This document shows, in pieces, positions 7,095 to 14,944 of a DNA stretch of 33,266 nt; within the stretch, counting starts at the first letter, position 1; each line of letters opens with the position of its first letter. The notes under the pieces are model-generated. The model did no database searches. It had not been told where the DNA came from and saw nothing but the letters and a program-made list of their open reading frames with translations. The stretch lies in the NCBI GenBank assembly GCA_964453155.1, contig CAYVQU010000044.1:1-33266 (forward strand). Reading direction: 5' to 3'. The position numbers were made by a program, and so were the translations under genes. The stretch is from CAYVQU01 sp964453155 (GTDB lineage: Bacteria > Chloroflexota > Anaerolineae > Anaerolineales > UBA11858).

Positions 7095-8576
7095 ATGCAC
7101 CCCTTTACATTCACGCTAATCTATTTCTTCTACGGCCTGGCGTTCTTTTGCATGGGCTTTATCGTTCTCATCGAGGGTGGCCGCGGTGGTGATCCCCGTT
7201 TAAGGAAGGCCCTGCGTCCCCTGGCCGTTTTCGGGCTGATTCACGGGGCCCATGAATGGGTGGAGATGTTCGAGGGATTAGGAATTTTGCCTGGTCAAGA
7301 AACGATGCCGTTATTCTGGCATAGTATCCGCCTGGCTGTTTTAGCATTTTCCTTTTTATCGCTGACGGCTTTTGGAGCCGCGCTGCTGTCATCGACCGAA
7401 AATCTCCGTCGGATCAGTTTGTTGGTGCCGTTGGGGCAGGCCGCGATTTGGGGCTTTGGGCTCATGCTAATGCGTGATAATTACTCCCTCGACCGGATGT
7501 GGGATGTGGCCGACGTATGGACCCGCTATACTGTGGGCATTCCCGGGGCCTTGATTTCCTGTTGGGGGTTGGTAACCCAACAAAAGATCTTCCGCCAGGC
7601 TGGGATGGCTCGCTTTGGCCGCGATTCTCTGTGGGCTGCGGTGGCTTTTGGCTGGTACGGTGTGATCGGGCAATTGTTTACGCGTCAAAGTCCGCTGCCG
7701 CCCTCAACATTTTTGAATCAGGATTTGTTTCTGGTTCTATTTGGGTTTCCCGTGCAATTGTTGCGGGCCTTGGCAGCAGTCATTGCCGCCGTCTTCGTGA
7801 CGCGCTTTTTACGCTCATTTGAGGTTGAAACCCAACGCCAGATTGATGAACTACAGGAGGCCCGGCTCCGGGACGCTCAACGCCGCGAGGCCTTGCGCGG
7901 TGAACTCCTCCGCCGGGTGGTAGCCGCTCAGGAGTCTGAACGGCAGCGGATCGCCCGCGAACTTCACGATGAAACGGGTCAGGCTCTGACTGCGATCGGT
8001 TTGGGGTTACGCGGTGCAGCGACGACTCTCCGACAAGATATCGATAAAGCGGCCCACAATTTGCGCCAACTCGAAGGCATGGCAGTTCGTTCTTTGGATG
8101 AATTACGGCGGGTTATTGCCGACTTGCGACCCTCTCATCTGGACGATTTGGGGTTAGGTCCTGCCCTCAGGTGGTACGGTAACGAAATTAGTGAGCGAAC
8201 CCACCTGAATGTTCAAGTTATCGCGCCGGGCGGTCCCTGCTTGTTACCCCAAACTGTGAGTATGGCCCTTTTCCGCATTGCCCAAGAGGCCCTGACAAAT
8301 ACTATCAAGTATGCCAAAGCCCAAAATGCGTTCGTGAATGTTGGTCAGGAAAACGGAAATATTTTTCTGGAAGTGGTCGATGATGGCATTGGATTTGATC
8401 AGGAAATGTTCTTCAATGAGCATAAACCGACTTGGGGTTTGATCGGGATGCAGGAGCGCGCCGCCCTGTTAGGGGGGGATTTCAGTCTCGATTCCCAGCC
8501 TGGGGAAGGCACCCGCGTAAAAGTATCCGTTCCATGCCATATGGGATTGTCTGAAAAGGAGGCTGGGGATGATTAG
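7095..8576 (+). CDS. Seven-transmembrane NarX-like sensor histidine kinase
   Basis: 493 aa from the ATG at 7095. The longer open frame from 7020 is rejected because the paralogue at 19007 aligns from this region onward. Seven hydrophobic segments occupy about residues 1-250 (starting LIYFFYGLAFFCMG), then a coiled-coil linker (QRQIDELQEARLRDAQRREA). The HisKA_3 box has phospho-acceptor H291 in RIARELHDETGQ (D-x-x-x-Q motif kept). The HATPase domain has QEALTNTIKYA, DDGIGF and WGLIGMQERA. It has no periplasmic sensor domain, so the membrane helices probably sense the signal (a membrane, quinone or small-molecule cue is inference). It overlaps the next gene by 8 bases and pairs with it. Confidence 0.92.
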   Translation: MHPFTFTLIYFFYGLAFFCMGFIVLIEGGRGGDPRLRKALRPLAVFGLIHGAHEWVEMFEGLGILPGQETMPLFWHSIRLAVLAFSFLSLTAFGAALLSSTENLRRISLLVPLGQAAIWGFGLMLMRDNYSLDRMWDVADVWTRYTVGIPGALISCWGLVTQQKIFRQAGMARFGRDSLWAAVAFGWYGVIGQLFTRQSPLPPSTFLNQDLFLVLFGFPVQLLRALAAVIAAVFVTRFLRSFEVETQRQIDELQEARLRDAQRREALRGELLRRVVAAQESERQRIARELHDETGQALTAIGLGLRGAATTLRQDIDKAAHNLRQLEGMAVRSLDELRRVIADLRPSHLDDLGLGPALRWYGNEISERTHLNVQVIAPGGPCLLPQTVSMALFRIAQEALTNTIKYAKAQNAFVNVGQENGNIFLEVVDDGIGFDQEMFFNEHKPTWGLIGMQERAALLGGDFSLDSQPGEGTRVKVSVPCHMGLSEKEAGDD

Positions 8577-9216
8577 ATTGGTCTTAGTCGATGACCATAA
8601 GGTTGTCCGTTCTGGGTTACGGATGCTTTTGGAAGGTGAGGCCGACGTCGAAATTGTAGGCGAAGCCGGGAATGCCAGCGATGCCCTCAGTGAGATATCC
8701 AACCTGCAACCCGATGTGGTGTTGATGGATATCGGCTTACCCGATTTGTCGGGAATCGAAGCAACGGCGGAAGTCAAACGTCTGTGGCCGCAGGTTGCCG
8801 TAGTGGCCCTCACCATCCATGAAGGCGAAGAGTATTTTTTCCGGATGTTAGAGGCCGGTGCTAGTGGTTATGTTCCCAAACGGGCCGCGCCTGAAGAACT
8901 GCTGACGGCAATTCGAGTGGCGGCCTCGGGAGAAGTTTATCTTTATCCTTCCCTGGCCAAATTATTGGTCAAAGATTTCCTGACCCACGAGCAAAATCAG
9001 CCGCCTGAGAGCAGCCTCGATGGCCTGACGCCCCGAGAAAACGAGGTCCTGACCCTGTTGGCTGATGGCAGCTCCAACGCCGAGATCGCCGCCGATTTGT
9101 CGATCAGCCCCAAAACCGTCTCCCGTCACCGCGAAAATATCATGCGGAAACTAAACCTGCACTCCCGCACCGAATTGGTCAAATACGCCATCCGGAAGGG
9201 GATTATTCAGCCCTGA
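8569..9216 (+). CDS. NarL/LuxR-family response regulator
   Basis: 215 aa. Receiver with D8-D9, phospho-acceptor D54 (VVLMDIGLP) and Lys in VPKRAA. LuxR helix-turn-helix at the C-terminus (LTPRENEVLTLLADGSSNAEIA, then KTVSRHRENIMRKL). An AAGGAGG ribosome site lies inside the kinase 3' end, and the reading frames overlap by 8 bases, so translation is coupled. It is closely similar in layout to the regulator at 20518-21195. The terminator at 9239-9288 follows. Confidence 0.94.
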   Translation: MIRLVLVDDHKVVRSGLRMLLEGEADVEIVGEAGNASDALSEISNLQPDVVLMDIGLPDLSGIEATAEVKRLWPQVAVVALTIHEGEEYFFRMLEAGASGYVPKRAAPEELLTAIRVAASGEVYLYPSLAKLLVKDFLTHEQNQPPESSLDGLTPRENEVLTLLADGSSNAEIAADLSISPKTVSRHRENIMRKLNLHSRTELVKYAIRKGIIQP

Positions 9217-9238
9217 TGGCATTGTATTAAAATTTTTT

Positions 9239-9288
9239 AGGAACGCGGTCGCTGGCCCTTGATGGCTTGGTAACTGCGTTCCTTTTTT
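9239..9288 (+). terminator. Rho-independent terminator after the 7TM kinase/regulator operon
   Basis: Arms AGGAACGC (9239-9246) and GCGTTCCT (9276-9283), followed by a T6 tract. The 29-base loop contains a further short stem (GGCC / GGCTTGG region). Confidence 0.75.
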
Positions 9289-9300
9289 ATGCGGAAATCT

Positions 9301-9344
9301 CCCCTGACAGCGCTTCTTGATCTTATTGGGAGCGCAATCAGGGG
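9301..9344. repeat. Isolated hairpin in the 332-base gap 9217-9548
   Basis: Arms CCCCTGA (9301-9307) and TCAGGGG (9338-9344), with an inner GCGCT (9310-9314) / AGCGC (9331-9335). It has no T-run, so it is not an obvious terminator. The rest of this gap holds the upstream terminator, a G-rich stretch (9349-9370), a NarL-like heptamer TACCCAT at 9457-9463 and a candidate promoter. No gene is seen there. Confidence 0.4.
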
Positions 9345-9487
9345 ACGTTCTGGGGCCCGCGTGGGGTGTTTGTCCCATATATCTTGGGGTAAAAGTGTCA
9401 TATATTCAATAATTATGGGGGATATTTGCCAAATTAGTCCCCCATTAATCTCCTAATACCCATAAAAAAGATCGGTCATTTACCGAA

Positions 9488-9516
9488 TTTACCTTTCCTG
9501 CCCAAATTGCTACACT
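9488..9516 (+). promoter_or_regulatory. Candidate promoter of the octaheme/FeS/NrfD operon
   Basis: TTTACC (9488-9493), a 17-base spacer and TACACT (9511-9516) give a sigma70-like promoter with 4/6 matches at each box, 32 bases upstream of the first start codon. The heptamer TACCCAT at 9457-9463 and an imperfect TCGGT / ACCGA dyad at 9472-9486 lie just upstream and could bind a regulator. Confidence 0.4.
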
Positions 9517-9548
9517 TTTCACAAACAAGATGAAAGGAGAATGCAATC

Positions 9549-9653
9549 ATGGGTACCGCAGTTTTAGGTTTGATGCTGATTTTTCGGATTTTAGTTCCGT
9601 TGGCGATATTGCTCTATTTGGGTTCGGTTCTGGAGCAGCGTCAGGCATTCTAA
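9549..9653 (+). CDS. 34-aa single-helix membrane peptide
   Basis: Translation: MGTAVLGLMLIFRILVPLAI followed by LLYLGSVLEQRQAF. It is almost entirely one membrane helix with a short charged tail. An AAAGGAGA ribosome site sits 8 bases before the ATG, and the stop is only 10 bases before the next ATG, which has its own GGAGGT. Spacing and ribosome site support a real gene heading the operon. A small accessory or assembly subunit of the NrfD/FeS/octaheme complex is plausible but unproven. Confidence 0.65.
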   Translation: MGTAVLGLMLIFRILVPLAILLYLGSVLEQRQAF

Positions 9654-9663
9654 CGGAGGTAGG

Positions 9664-10014
9664 ATGAATACATTTGAAGGTTTCTTACTGGCTCTGGGTT
9701 GGTTTGTATTGCGATTTGGGCTTCCCGTTCTGGCAACGGTTCTCATTTGCCGGTTCTTCCAAAGACTGGATGCTCGTTGGCAGGCTGAAGCCGCCAAATA
9801 TCAGCAAATCAACCGCGAGAAAGGCTTGGTCCCTGCCATCCGCTGCTGGGTGTTCAACGATTGTCCCGAAGAGCAGCGGGCTGGCTGCCAGGCTTATCAG
9901 GAACAGCATGTCCCCTGCTGGCAGCATTTTCGGGCCGAGGGTGGAGAACTTAAAGAAGGCTGCCTCGGTTGCGGTGTATTCCGCGGTGCAACAGTTCCAG
10001 CCATTGGAGACTAA
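9664..10014 (+). CDS. Membrane-anchored two-CW-like cysteine protein
   Basis: 116 aa with CGGAGGT before the ATG. One N-terminal membrane helix (about 7-30) is followed by a short helical linker (RLDARWQAEAAKYQQ). The C-terminal domain has a regular Cys/Trp pattern: RCWVFNDCP, AGCQAY, VPCWQHFR, EGCLGCGVFR. This resembles the two-CW domain family (two Cys-Trp pairs plus further Cys), whose function is unknown to me. The six Cys could bind a metal or FeS centre or form disulfides. It sits between the 34-aa peptide and the octaheme gene, 20 bases upstream of the latter, so it is probably an accessory subunit or maturation factor. Confidence 0.7.
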   Translation: MNTFEGFLLALGWFVLRFGLPVLATVLICRFFQRLDARWQAEAAKYQQINREKGLVPAIRCWVFNDCPEEQRAGCQAYQEQHVPCWQHFRAEGGELKEGCLGCGVFRGATVPAIGD

Positions 10015-10034
10015 AAACAGAGGAACTAAATATC

Positions 10035-10973
10035 ATGAAAAAAATGTTTTTACGAATTTTGATCGGGTTACTGTTTGCCTTTCCGTTTGGCATGGTAACC
10101 ACTTTTTGGGTTCAGGCCGGTGAAAGTCCCGATTTGGACGGTAACCCCGATTTAGACTGCCAGACCTGCCATCCCGCGTTTTACACCTCCTGGGAACAAA
10201 GCCATCATGGCCAGGCCATGACCGATCCTGATTTTCAGGCGGCCTGGGAGGCTGAAGACGAGAAACCAGAATGTCTGGTTTGTCACACTACTGGCTACGA
10301 TGTGGTGACGAACACCTGGCTGGCGGATGGGATTACCTGTGAAGCTTGTCATGCCCCCATCAATGAAAATCATCCCAAAGAACCCATGCCGAGTGATCGT
10401 TCGGCGGCATTATGCGGCACTTGTCATCAAGAAACGATGTTTGAGTGGCAGGTGAGTCGCCACCGGGAAACCGAACTCGATTGTGTCGACTGCCATGGTC
10501 AGCACTCCACGACTTTAAAAACAGAAGATGCCAATGCCCTCTGCGCTAACTGCCACCGGGAGCGAGCCTCCAATTTCGCGCACACTGCGCATAGCCAGGA
10601 GGGGTTAGGTTGTTCCGACTGTCACTTAGGTCCAGCCAGTGGTCAAACTGGCGAAGGCCACGCCGTGCGCGACCACAGTTTCCATGTCCAATTGGCGACC
10701 TGCAATGCCTGCCATGCGTATCAGATGCATGACCCGACCGAGGTTCACATGGACAGCCACTCTGAGCCAGAGATCAAGGAATTTGATGCGATGGCTGCAG
10801 TTGAAACCGCCGGTGTTACCCCCGATCCGAGCCCGGTTAGTCCGATATATTTCGCTTTGATTTCGGCCCTCATTGGGATGGCTTTTGGTCTGCTGGTTTC
10901 GCCCTGGATCGAGCGTTTTTACCGCCGATCACAGATGGACGCGACCCATATCGAAGTGAGTGACGACAAATAG
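10035..10973 (+). CDS. Octaheme c-type cytochrome, membrane-anchored at both ends
   Basis: 312 aa from the ATG at 10035, chosen over an in-frame ATG at 9969 that would overlap the previous gene and precede the signal sequence. N-terminal signal or anchor (FLRILIGLLFAFPFGMVTTF), then eight CXXCH motifs: CQTCH, CLVCH, CEACH, CGTCH, CVDCH, CANCH, CSDCH, CNACH. One C-terminal helix (IYFALISALIGMAFGLLVSPW) and a charged cytoplasmic tail follow. The first part (SWEQSHHGQAM, CLVCHTTGYD) resembles cytochrome c554-like multiheme proteins. It precedes ferredoxin and NrfD genes by 9 bases, so it likely exchanges electrons with that quinone module on the outer face of the membrane. Confidence 0.9.
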   Translation: MKKMFLRILIGLLFAFPFGMVTTFWVQAGESPDLDGNPDLDCQTCHPAFYTSWEQSHHGQAMTDPDFQAAWEAEDEKPECLVCHTTGYDVVTNTWLADGITCEACHAPINENHPKEPMPSDRSAALCGTCHQETMFEWQVSRHRETELDCVDCHGQHSTTLKTEDANALCANCHRERASNFAHTAHSQEGLGCSDCHLGPASGQTGEGHAVRDHSFHVQLATCNACHAYQMHDPTEVHMDSHSEPEIKEFDAMAAVETAGVTPDPSPVSPIYFALISALIGMAFGLLVSPWIERFYRRSQMDATHIEVSDDK

Positions 10974-10982
10974 AGGTCTGCC

Positions 10983-11765
10983 ATGACAGAGAAAAAAGAA
11001 ACCCTCAATCGCCGTGATTTTTTGAAACTTGCGGTAGGAACCGGTGCGGTGGCAGCCAGCTTGCGGGCGATCCCCAGGGCCGCGGCCTCAAATCCGGTCG
11101 GCTCAGGTGAGCATCAATGGGCCATGGTCATCGACCAGCGTAAATGTGAAGGTTGCGGGTATTGCACCCTGGCTTGCCGGGCCCATAACGATGTCGCCCC
11201 AGAAATATCTTGGAACCGCGTGATTGCCTCTTGCGAAATTGATGGCGAACAGCATTATCTGGCCCGCCCCTGCATGCAGTGTGAACACGCCCCCTGTGTT
11301 GATGTTTGCCCCGTCAAGGCCAGTTATTATCGGGCCGATGGAATCGTGATGATGGACTATGATAAGTGCATCGGCTGTCGTTATTGCGAGGTAGCTTGTC
11401 CCTACAATGCTCGGGCCTTCAATTGGCGGGCTTTCACCGAAGAAAATCCCGCGGTGCCGCATTGGGGTTCCCCGGAAGTCGAACGCCGTCCGCGTGGGGT
11501 GGTGGAGAAATGCTCATTCTGCTATCACCGCATTGATCGCGGCCTGGCAATGGGTTTGACCCCCGGTGAAGACGCTAATGCGACCCCAGCTTGCGTGGTG
11601 GGGTGCCCCGTTGGCTGCCGGACTTTTGGAGATCTCAACGATCCCGAATCCGAGGTCAGCCGCTTGATCGCGGCGAACCCCACCCATCAACTCCGCGAAG
11701 ATTTGGGAACCGGTCCTCGAGTGTATTACATTTGCCCCGAAGGCGCTGAGGAGGCCATGTCATGA
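10983..11765 (+). CDS. Tat-exported 4x[4Fe-4S] ferredoxin subunit (HybA/DsrO/NrfC-like)
   Basis: 260 aa. Twin-arginine signal NRRDFLKLAVGTGAVAASL near residues 9-27, then four ferredoxin-type Cys clusters: CEGCGYCTLAC, CMQCEHAPCVDVCP, CIGCRYCEVACPY, and CSFCYHR with CVVGCPVGC. The pattern matches the electron-transfer subunit of complex-iron-sulfur-molybdoenzyme and HybA/DsrO-type modules. The stop overlaps the next start (ATGTCATGA), coupling it to the NrfD-like subunit. Its role is to wire quinone oxidation or reduction in the membrane partner to the octaheme cytochrome. No molybdopterin subunit is encoded beside it. Confidence 0.93.
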   Translation: MTEKKETLNRRDFLKLAVGTGAVAASLRAIPRAAASNPVGSGEHQWAMVIDQRKCEGCGYCTLACRAHNDVAPEISWNRVIASCEIDGEQHYLARPCMQCEHAPCVDVCPVKASYYRADGIVMMDYDKCIGCRYCEVACPYNARAFNWRAFTEENPAVPHWGSPEVERRPRGVVEKCSFCYHRIDRGLAMGLTPGEDANATPACVVGCPVGCRTFGDLNDPESEVSRLIAANPTHQLREDLGTGPRVYYICPEGAEEAMS

Positions 11766-13009
11766 AATATTTGAAGAAACTGACACCCTTCCAAATTTGG
11801 CTAGCCGGGTTGGCCCTCATCATGGCCGCCGGGGTTGTTGCCGCCCTGATCGTTTTTTGGAAAGGCTTGATCGTCACCAATCTGACGGACCTGGTGCCCT
11901 GGGGTTTGTGGATAACGATTGACCTGTCTTCGATTGCCCTCAGCGCCGGAGCCTTTTCCCTGTGCGCCGTGGTTTATCTGGTGGGGTTGAAACAATACCA
12001 GCCAGTGGCCCGGACTGCCACTTTCATTGGGATCATCGGTTACAGCATGGCCATGCTCTGCTTACTGATGGATATCGGTCGCCCCGATCGGTTCTGGCAC
12101 GCCTTTGTTTTCTGGAATCCCCATTCCGTCTTGTGGGAAGTGACCATGTGCGTCGGGTTGTACTTCACGGTTCTGACGCTTGAAACAATCCCGATCATTG
12201 CCGACCTTGAATTCTTGCAATCCCGCTGGCCCAAATTAACTAAAAAAATGCACCAAATTCACAAGTTTGCGCCATATCTCGCGATTGCGGGACTGTTCCT
12301 CTCGATGCTGCACCAATCATCCTTGGGGGCCACTTACGGCGTGTTGAAAGCTCGACCATTATGGTATTCTCCGAGCCTTTCGGTGCTGTTTATGTACTCA
12401 GCCGTCGTGGGCGGCATTAGTCTGACAACATTAGCTTCGATGTTGTCGGCCCGTTTATCCCCGTCCGCCAATGTGGATGATAAATTGCTGCAAAAATTGG
12501 CTCATTTTCTCGGTTGGGCCCTGGCCGGATATCTTTACTTCCGGTTCTGGTACACCTTCTCGATGACGTACACCTACGAACCGGGACGCACCGAGGGGTT
12601 GGCCCTGCTTACCAGCGGTCCCCTGGCAGTCAATTTTTGGCTGGGTGAAATCATTTTGGGTGCTCTCGTTCCGATGATTATCCTCCTCAAATCCAGTTGG
12701 CGGGAGAAACCCGGTTTGCGGATGGTGGCCCTGGCCTTGGTCGTTGGTGGTTTGGTCGCTTACCGGTGGGACGTCAATATGGCTGGCCAAATGATCGTCA
12801 TGCCATATATTGAGACCGCCCCAACCGCCTTGTATACCCGCTATTTCCCCAATTTGATCGAGTTTTTGGTGGGCGCGGCGGTCGTTGCCTTCGGGCTGAT
12901 GGCCTTCAGCTTAGGCGTCAAATACCTCCAGGTGGTGGATCATGGTCTCGCGGCCGATGATCACGCCCCAGAAATTGCCGCCGAACCGTTACCATCTATT
13001 GGCGATTAA
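11762..13009 (+). CDS. NrfD/HybB-family quinone-interacting membrane subunit
   Basis: 415 aa with about ten hydrophobic helices. Family signatures: LVPWGLWITIDLSSIALSAG in the second helix, MDIGRPDRFWHAFVFWNPHS, and LHQSSLGATYGV, which are closer to HybB/DsrP than to short NrfD. The family carries no heme and binds menaquinone, passing electrons to the ferredoxin subunit. It overlaps the ferredoxin gene by 4 bases and is the last gene of the operon, followed by a terminator. Together with the octaheme and FeS proteins it forms a quinone/cytochrome c oxidoreductase without its own catalytic enzyme (inference from gene order). Confidence 0.93.
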   Translation: MKYLKKLTPFQIWLAGLALIMAAGVVAALIVFWKGLIVTNLTDLVPWGLWITIDLSSIALSAGAFSLCAVVYLVGLKQYQPVARTATFIGIIGYSMAMLCLLMDIGRPDRFWHAFVFWNPHSVLWEVTMCVGLYFTVLTLETIPIIADLEFLQSRWPKLTKKMHQIHKFAPYLAIAGLFLSMLHQSSLGATYGVLKARPLWYSPSLSVLFMYSAVVGGISLTTLASMLSARLSPSANVDDKLLQKLAHFLGWALAGYLYFRFWYTFSMTYTYEPGRTEGLALLTSGPLAVNFWLGEIILGALVPMIILLKSSWREKPGLRMVALALVVGGLVAYRWDVNMAGQMIVMPYIETAPTALYTRYFPNLIEFLVGAAVVAFGLMAFSLGVKYLQVVDHGLAADDHAPEIAAEPLPSIGD

Positions 13010-13040
13010 CCCAGAGAAATTCTCCTATCTGAGTTTCGCA

Positions 13041-13076
13041 AAAAATCCCGGCGTTTGGAGCAACGTCGGGATTTTT
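13041..13076. terminator. Bidirectional terminator after the NrfD-like gene
   Basis: AATCCCGGCGTT and AACGTCGGGATT form a stem with one internal wobble, flanked by A5 on the left and T5 on the right, so it can act on both strands between the convergent operons. Confidence 0.75.
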
Positions 13077-13083
13077 GATTAAA

Positions 13084-13116
13084 AATAAGGAATGCGAGTG
13101 CTAGCACTCGCATTCC
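13084..13116 (-). terminator. Perfect 28-base palindrome, terminator of the NapC-like gene
   Basis: A 14-base perfect arm pair centred on CTAG (13089-13116, arm GGAATGCGAGTGCT). On the minus strand it lies 4 bases after the stop codon and is followed by CTTATTTTT, which gives terminator geometry. Confidence 0.65.
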
Positions 13117-13120
13117 GATG

Positions 13121-14812
13121 TTATTCTACTGCCCCAGCCTCAACCCATTCTGTTACCCATTCTAATTCTTCAGTCGTAAACTGGGCGAAATGGCCGCCCA
13201 CACCTTTCTCGATGAGCAGGCTGTTTTCAGCCTCGCCTGGGATAACGGCGGCACCAGATGAACCGCCAGCCAGGGCGGTTTCATAGCTGGTCAAATTCAG
13301 CCCTGCGATCCCATCTATGCCGTGACAACTAACGCAACGCAATTCGAAAACGACCTTAATTACCTTGTCAAAGGTTGGCGAGGCATCCCCCAATTCCAAG
13401 GGTTCAGGCTCCAGTTCTGGTTCGGGTAGTTGCTCCATGAGAATGGCGCGCAATTTGGGGGCATCAAAACCGGCATATTCCCACACATTGCCATGGCAGG
13501 CGCTGTTCGAGCAGAAGGAGGTATCGCTGACTCCGCCGGGATCTGCGGTGGTGTGGCAGTTCTCGCAAGTATGGTCGAAAATATCCCGGTGCAGGCCAAT
13601 CCAATTCGGGCTGAGATGACTCTCTGGTTCGGGGCCGCGGCTGATTTCGATATCGGCGACAAAGTCAGCCGCACCGGCAACCACCGGGATCGAGTGGCAG
13701 ACATTACACTCCAGACGAATGGCCTCATCAGCAGCATTTAAGTGTTGGCCGTCATGGCAGCGAAAACATCCGGGGGAAAATTCATGCCCCACATTGTTGG
13801 GGTGGCTGTTCCAGTCCGATTTTTGTTCCACGTAGACACTTTGTTGGAAAGCGTTTTGTAATTCTTCAATGGCGCCGTTTATCAATGCCGAATTTTCAGC
13901 GTAGAATTCTTCCTCGTAAGTTTCGTAATAATCCTTCAATCCCCCCACTGCAATTATCCCCAGATCGGTGGTCTCGTATTCCCGATAGAAAATATCAATC
14001 GCTAACCGCCGAATATCTGGAATGGACGGCGAGATCACCCCTTGCGAAAGCATCTGATCGATCATATCTTCAGGGTAATTGACCAGGTGGGTGATCCGGT
14101 TATGACAGGTCGTGCATTCCATTTCAACGAGATCTTCAGTAGTGATCGTACTTGGATCAAAATTGGTTTCAATATCAATATATTCATCAATAGTCCCATC
14201 GTCTTTGATCACTTGAACATAGGGGATTTCTTGTTCACGTCCATCGGTGGCGTAAAATAGCACTTGGTTTTCAACGTGCCAATGGATGCCGCGACCCAGT
14301 CCTAATCGTTTGGCCCCCCCACCCGTTTTCATAACCAGGTACGTGGAGGTGGGGGTATTCGCCGAATCATTGCCAAAGTGTTTAATTTCTCGCAAGCTAT
14401 CGTCTGAAAATTTTTCGGGAAAATGGCATTTTTCACAGGTATCGCGGGCCGGACGAAGTTCGTGGGCCGTAATTGGGAATTCATAATCTTTAAATGCGAG
14501 TGAGATGATGTGTTTGGCATCGCCAGCTTTGCGCGTGAAGTTCTGGGCGATAAATCCGCGTCCCAGATGACATTCCACACACGCGACTCGCGCGTGCGGT
14601 GATGTGAGATATGAGGTGTATTCGGGGGGCATGGTGTGACAGGCTGTCCCGCAGAATTGGGACGAGTTGGTGTACTCCCAAGCAGCGCCGCCCGCGATAA
14701 AAACGATCAATGAGATGAGCCCTAAGATGGCATACGGCAATATACGCTGCCATTTAGGCGTACCTGCCGGCGGAAAGAAAAAAAGTTGAACTTTCTTTAC
14801 CCAATTTTTCAT
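13121..14812 (-). CDS. NapC/NirT-like multiheme cytochrome (nine heme motifs) fused to a C-terminal monoheme domain
   Basis: 563 aa. One N-terminal membrane helix (about 26-46) anchors it, as in NapC/NrfH quinol dehydrogenases. Heme motifs in order: CGTACH (a CX3CH variant followed by TMPPEY), CVECH, CEKCH, CTTCH, CFRCH, CNVCH, CENCH, CSNSACH (CX4CH), then CVSCH in a separate C-terminal domain (about 480-563) after a Glu/Pro-rich linker. That domain has NLTSYETALAGG and AAVIPGEAENSLL and matches the tail of the cytochrome b protein at 14945-16096. It is far longer than the tetraheme NapC norm. A terminator-like hairpin separates it from the upstream cytochrome b gene, but gene order suggests shared work in quinol oxidation. 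Confidence 0.85.
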   Translation of the reverse strand: MKNWVKKVQLFFFPPAGTPKWQRILPYAILGLISLIVFIAGGAAWEYTNSSQFCGTACHTMPPEYTSYLTSPHARVACVECHLGRGFIAQNFTRKAGDAKHIISLAFKDYEFPITAHELRPARDTCEKCHFPEKFSDDSLREIKHFGNDSANTPTSTYLVMKTGGGAKRLGLGRGIHWHVENQVLFYATDGREQEIPYVQVIKDDGTIDEYIDIETNFDPSTITTEDLVEMECTTCHNRITHLVNYPEDMIDQMLSQGVISPSIPDIRRLAIDIFYREYETTDLGIIAVGGLKDYYETYEEEFYAENSALINGAIEELQNAFQQSVYVEQKSDWNSHPNNVGHEFSPGCFRCHDGQHLNAADEAIRLECNVCHSIPVVAGAADFVADIEISRGPEPESHLSPNWIGLHRDIFDHTCENCHTTADPGGVSDTSFCSNSACHGNVWEYAGFDAPKLRAILMEQLPEPELEPEPLELGDASPTFDKVIKVVFELRCVSCHGIDGIAGLNLTSYETALAGGSSGAAVIPGEAENSLLIEKGVGGHFAQFTTEELEWVTEWVEAGAVE

Positions 14813-14894
14813 AATTAGCCTTCCCTGGGGACAATTAGAGAAAAAATTTCAATATTGTTCATTTTAGCATGAAAAAAATGCTCGAGTTGGAAAA

Positions 14895-14926
14895 TAAAAA
14901 AGCGCCACATTATGTGACGCTTTTTC
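14895..14926. terminator. Terminator-like hairpin between cytochrome b and NapC-like genes
   Basis: Stem AGCGCCACAT / ATGTGACGCT with one mismatch, A-rich on the left and T5 on the right, symmetric for both strands. It could uncouple transcription of the NapC-like gene from the cytochrome b operon or only attenuate it. Confidence 0.65.
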
Positions 14927-14944
14927 ACTTCATTAATTCTTTGG

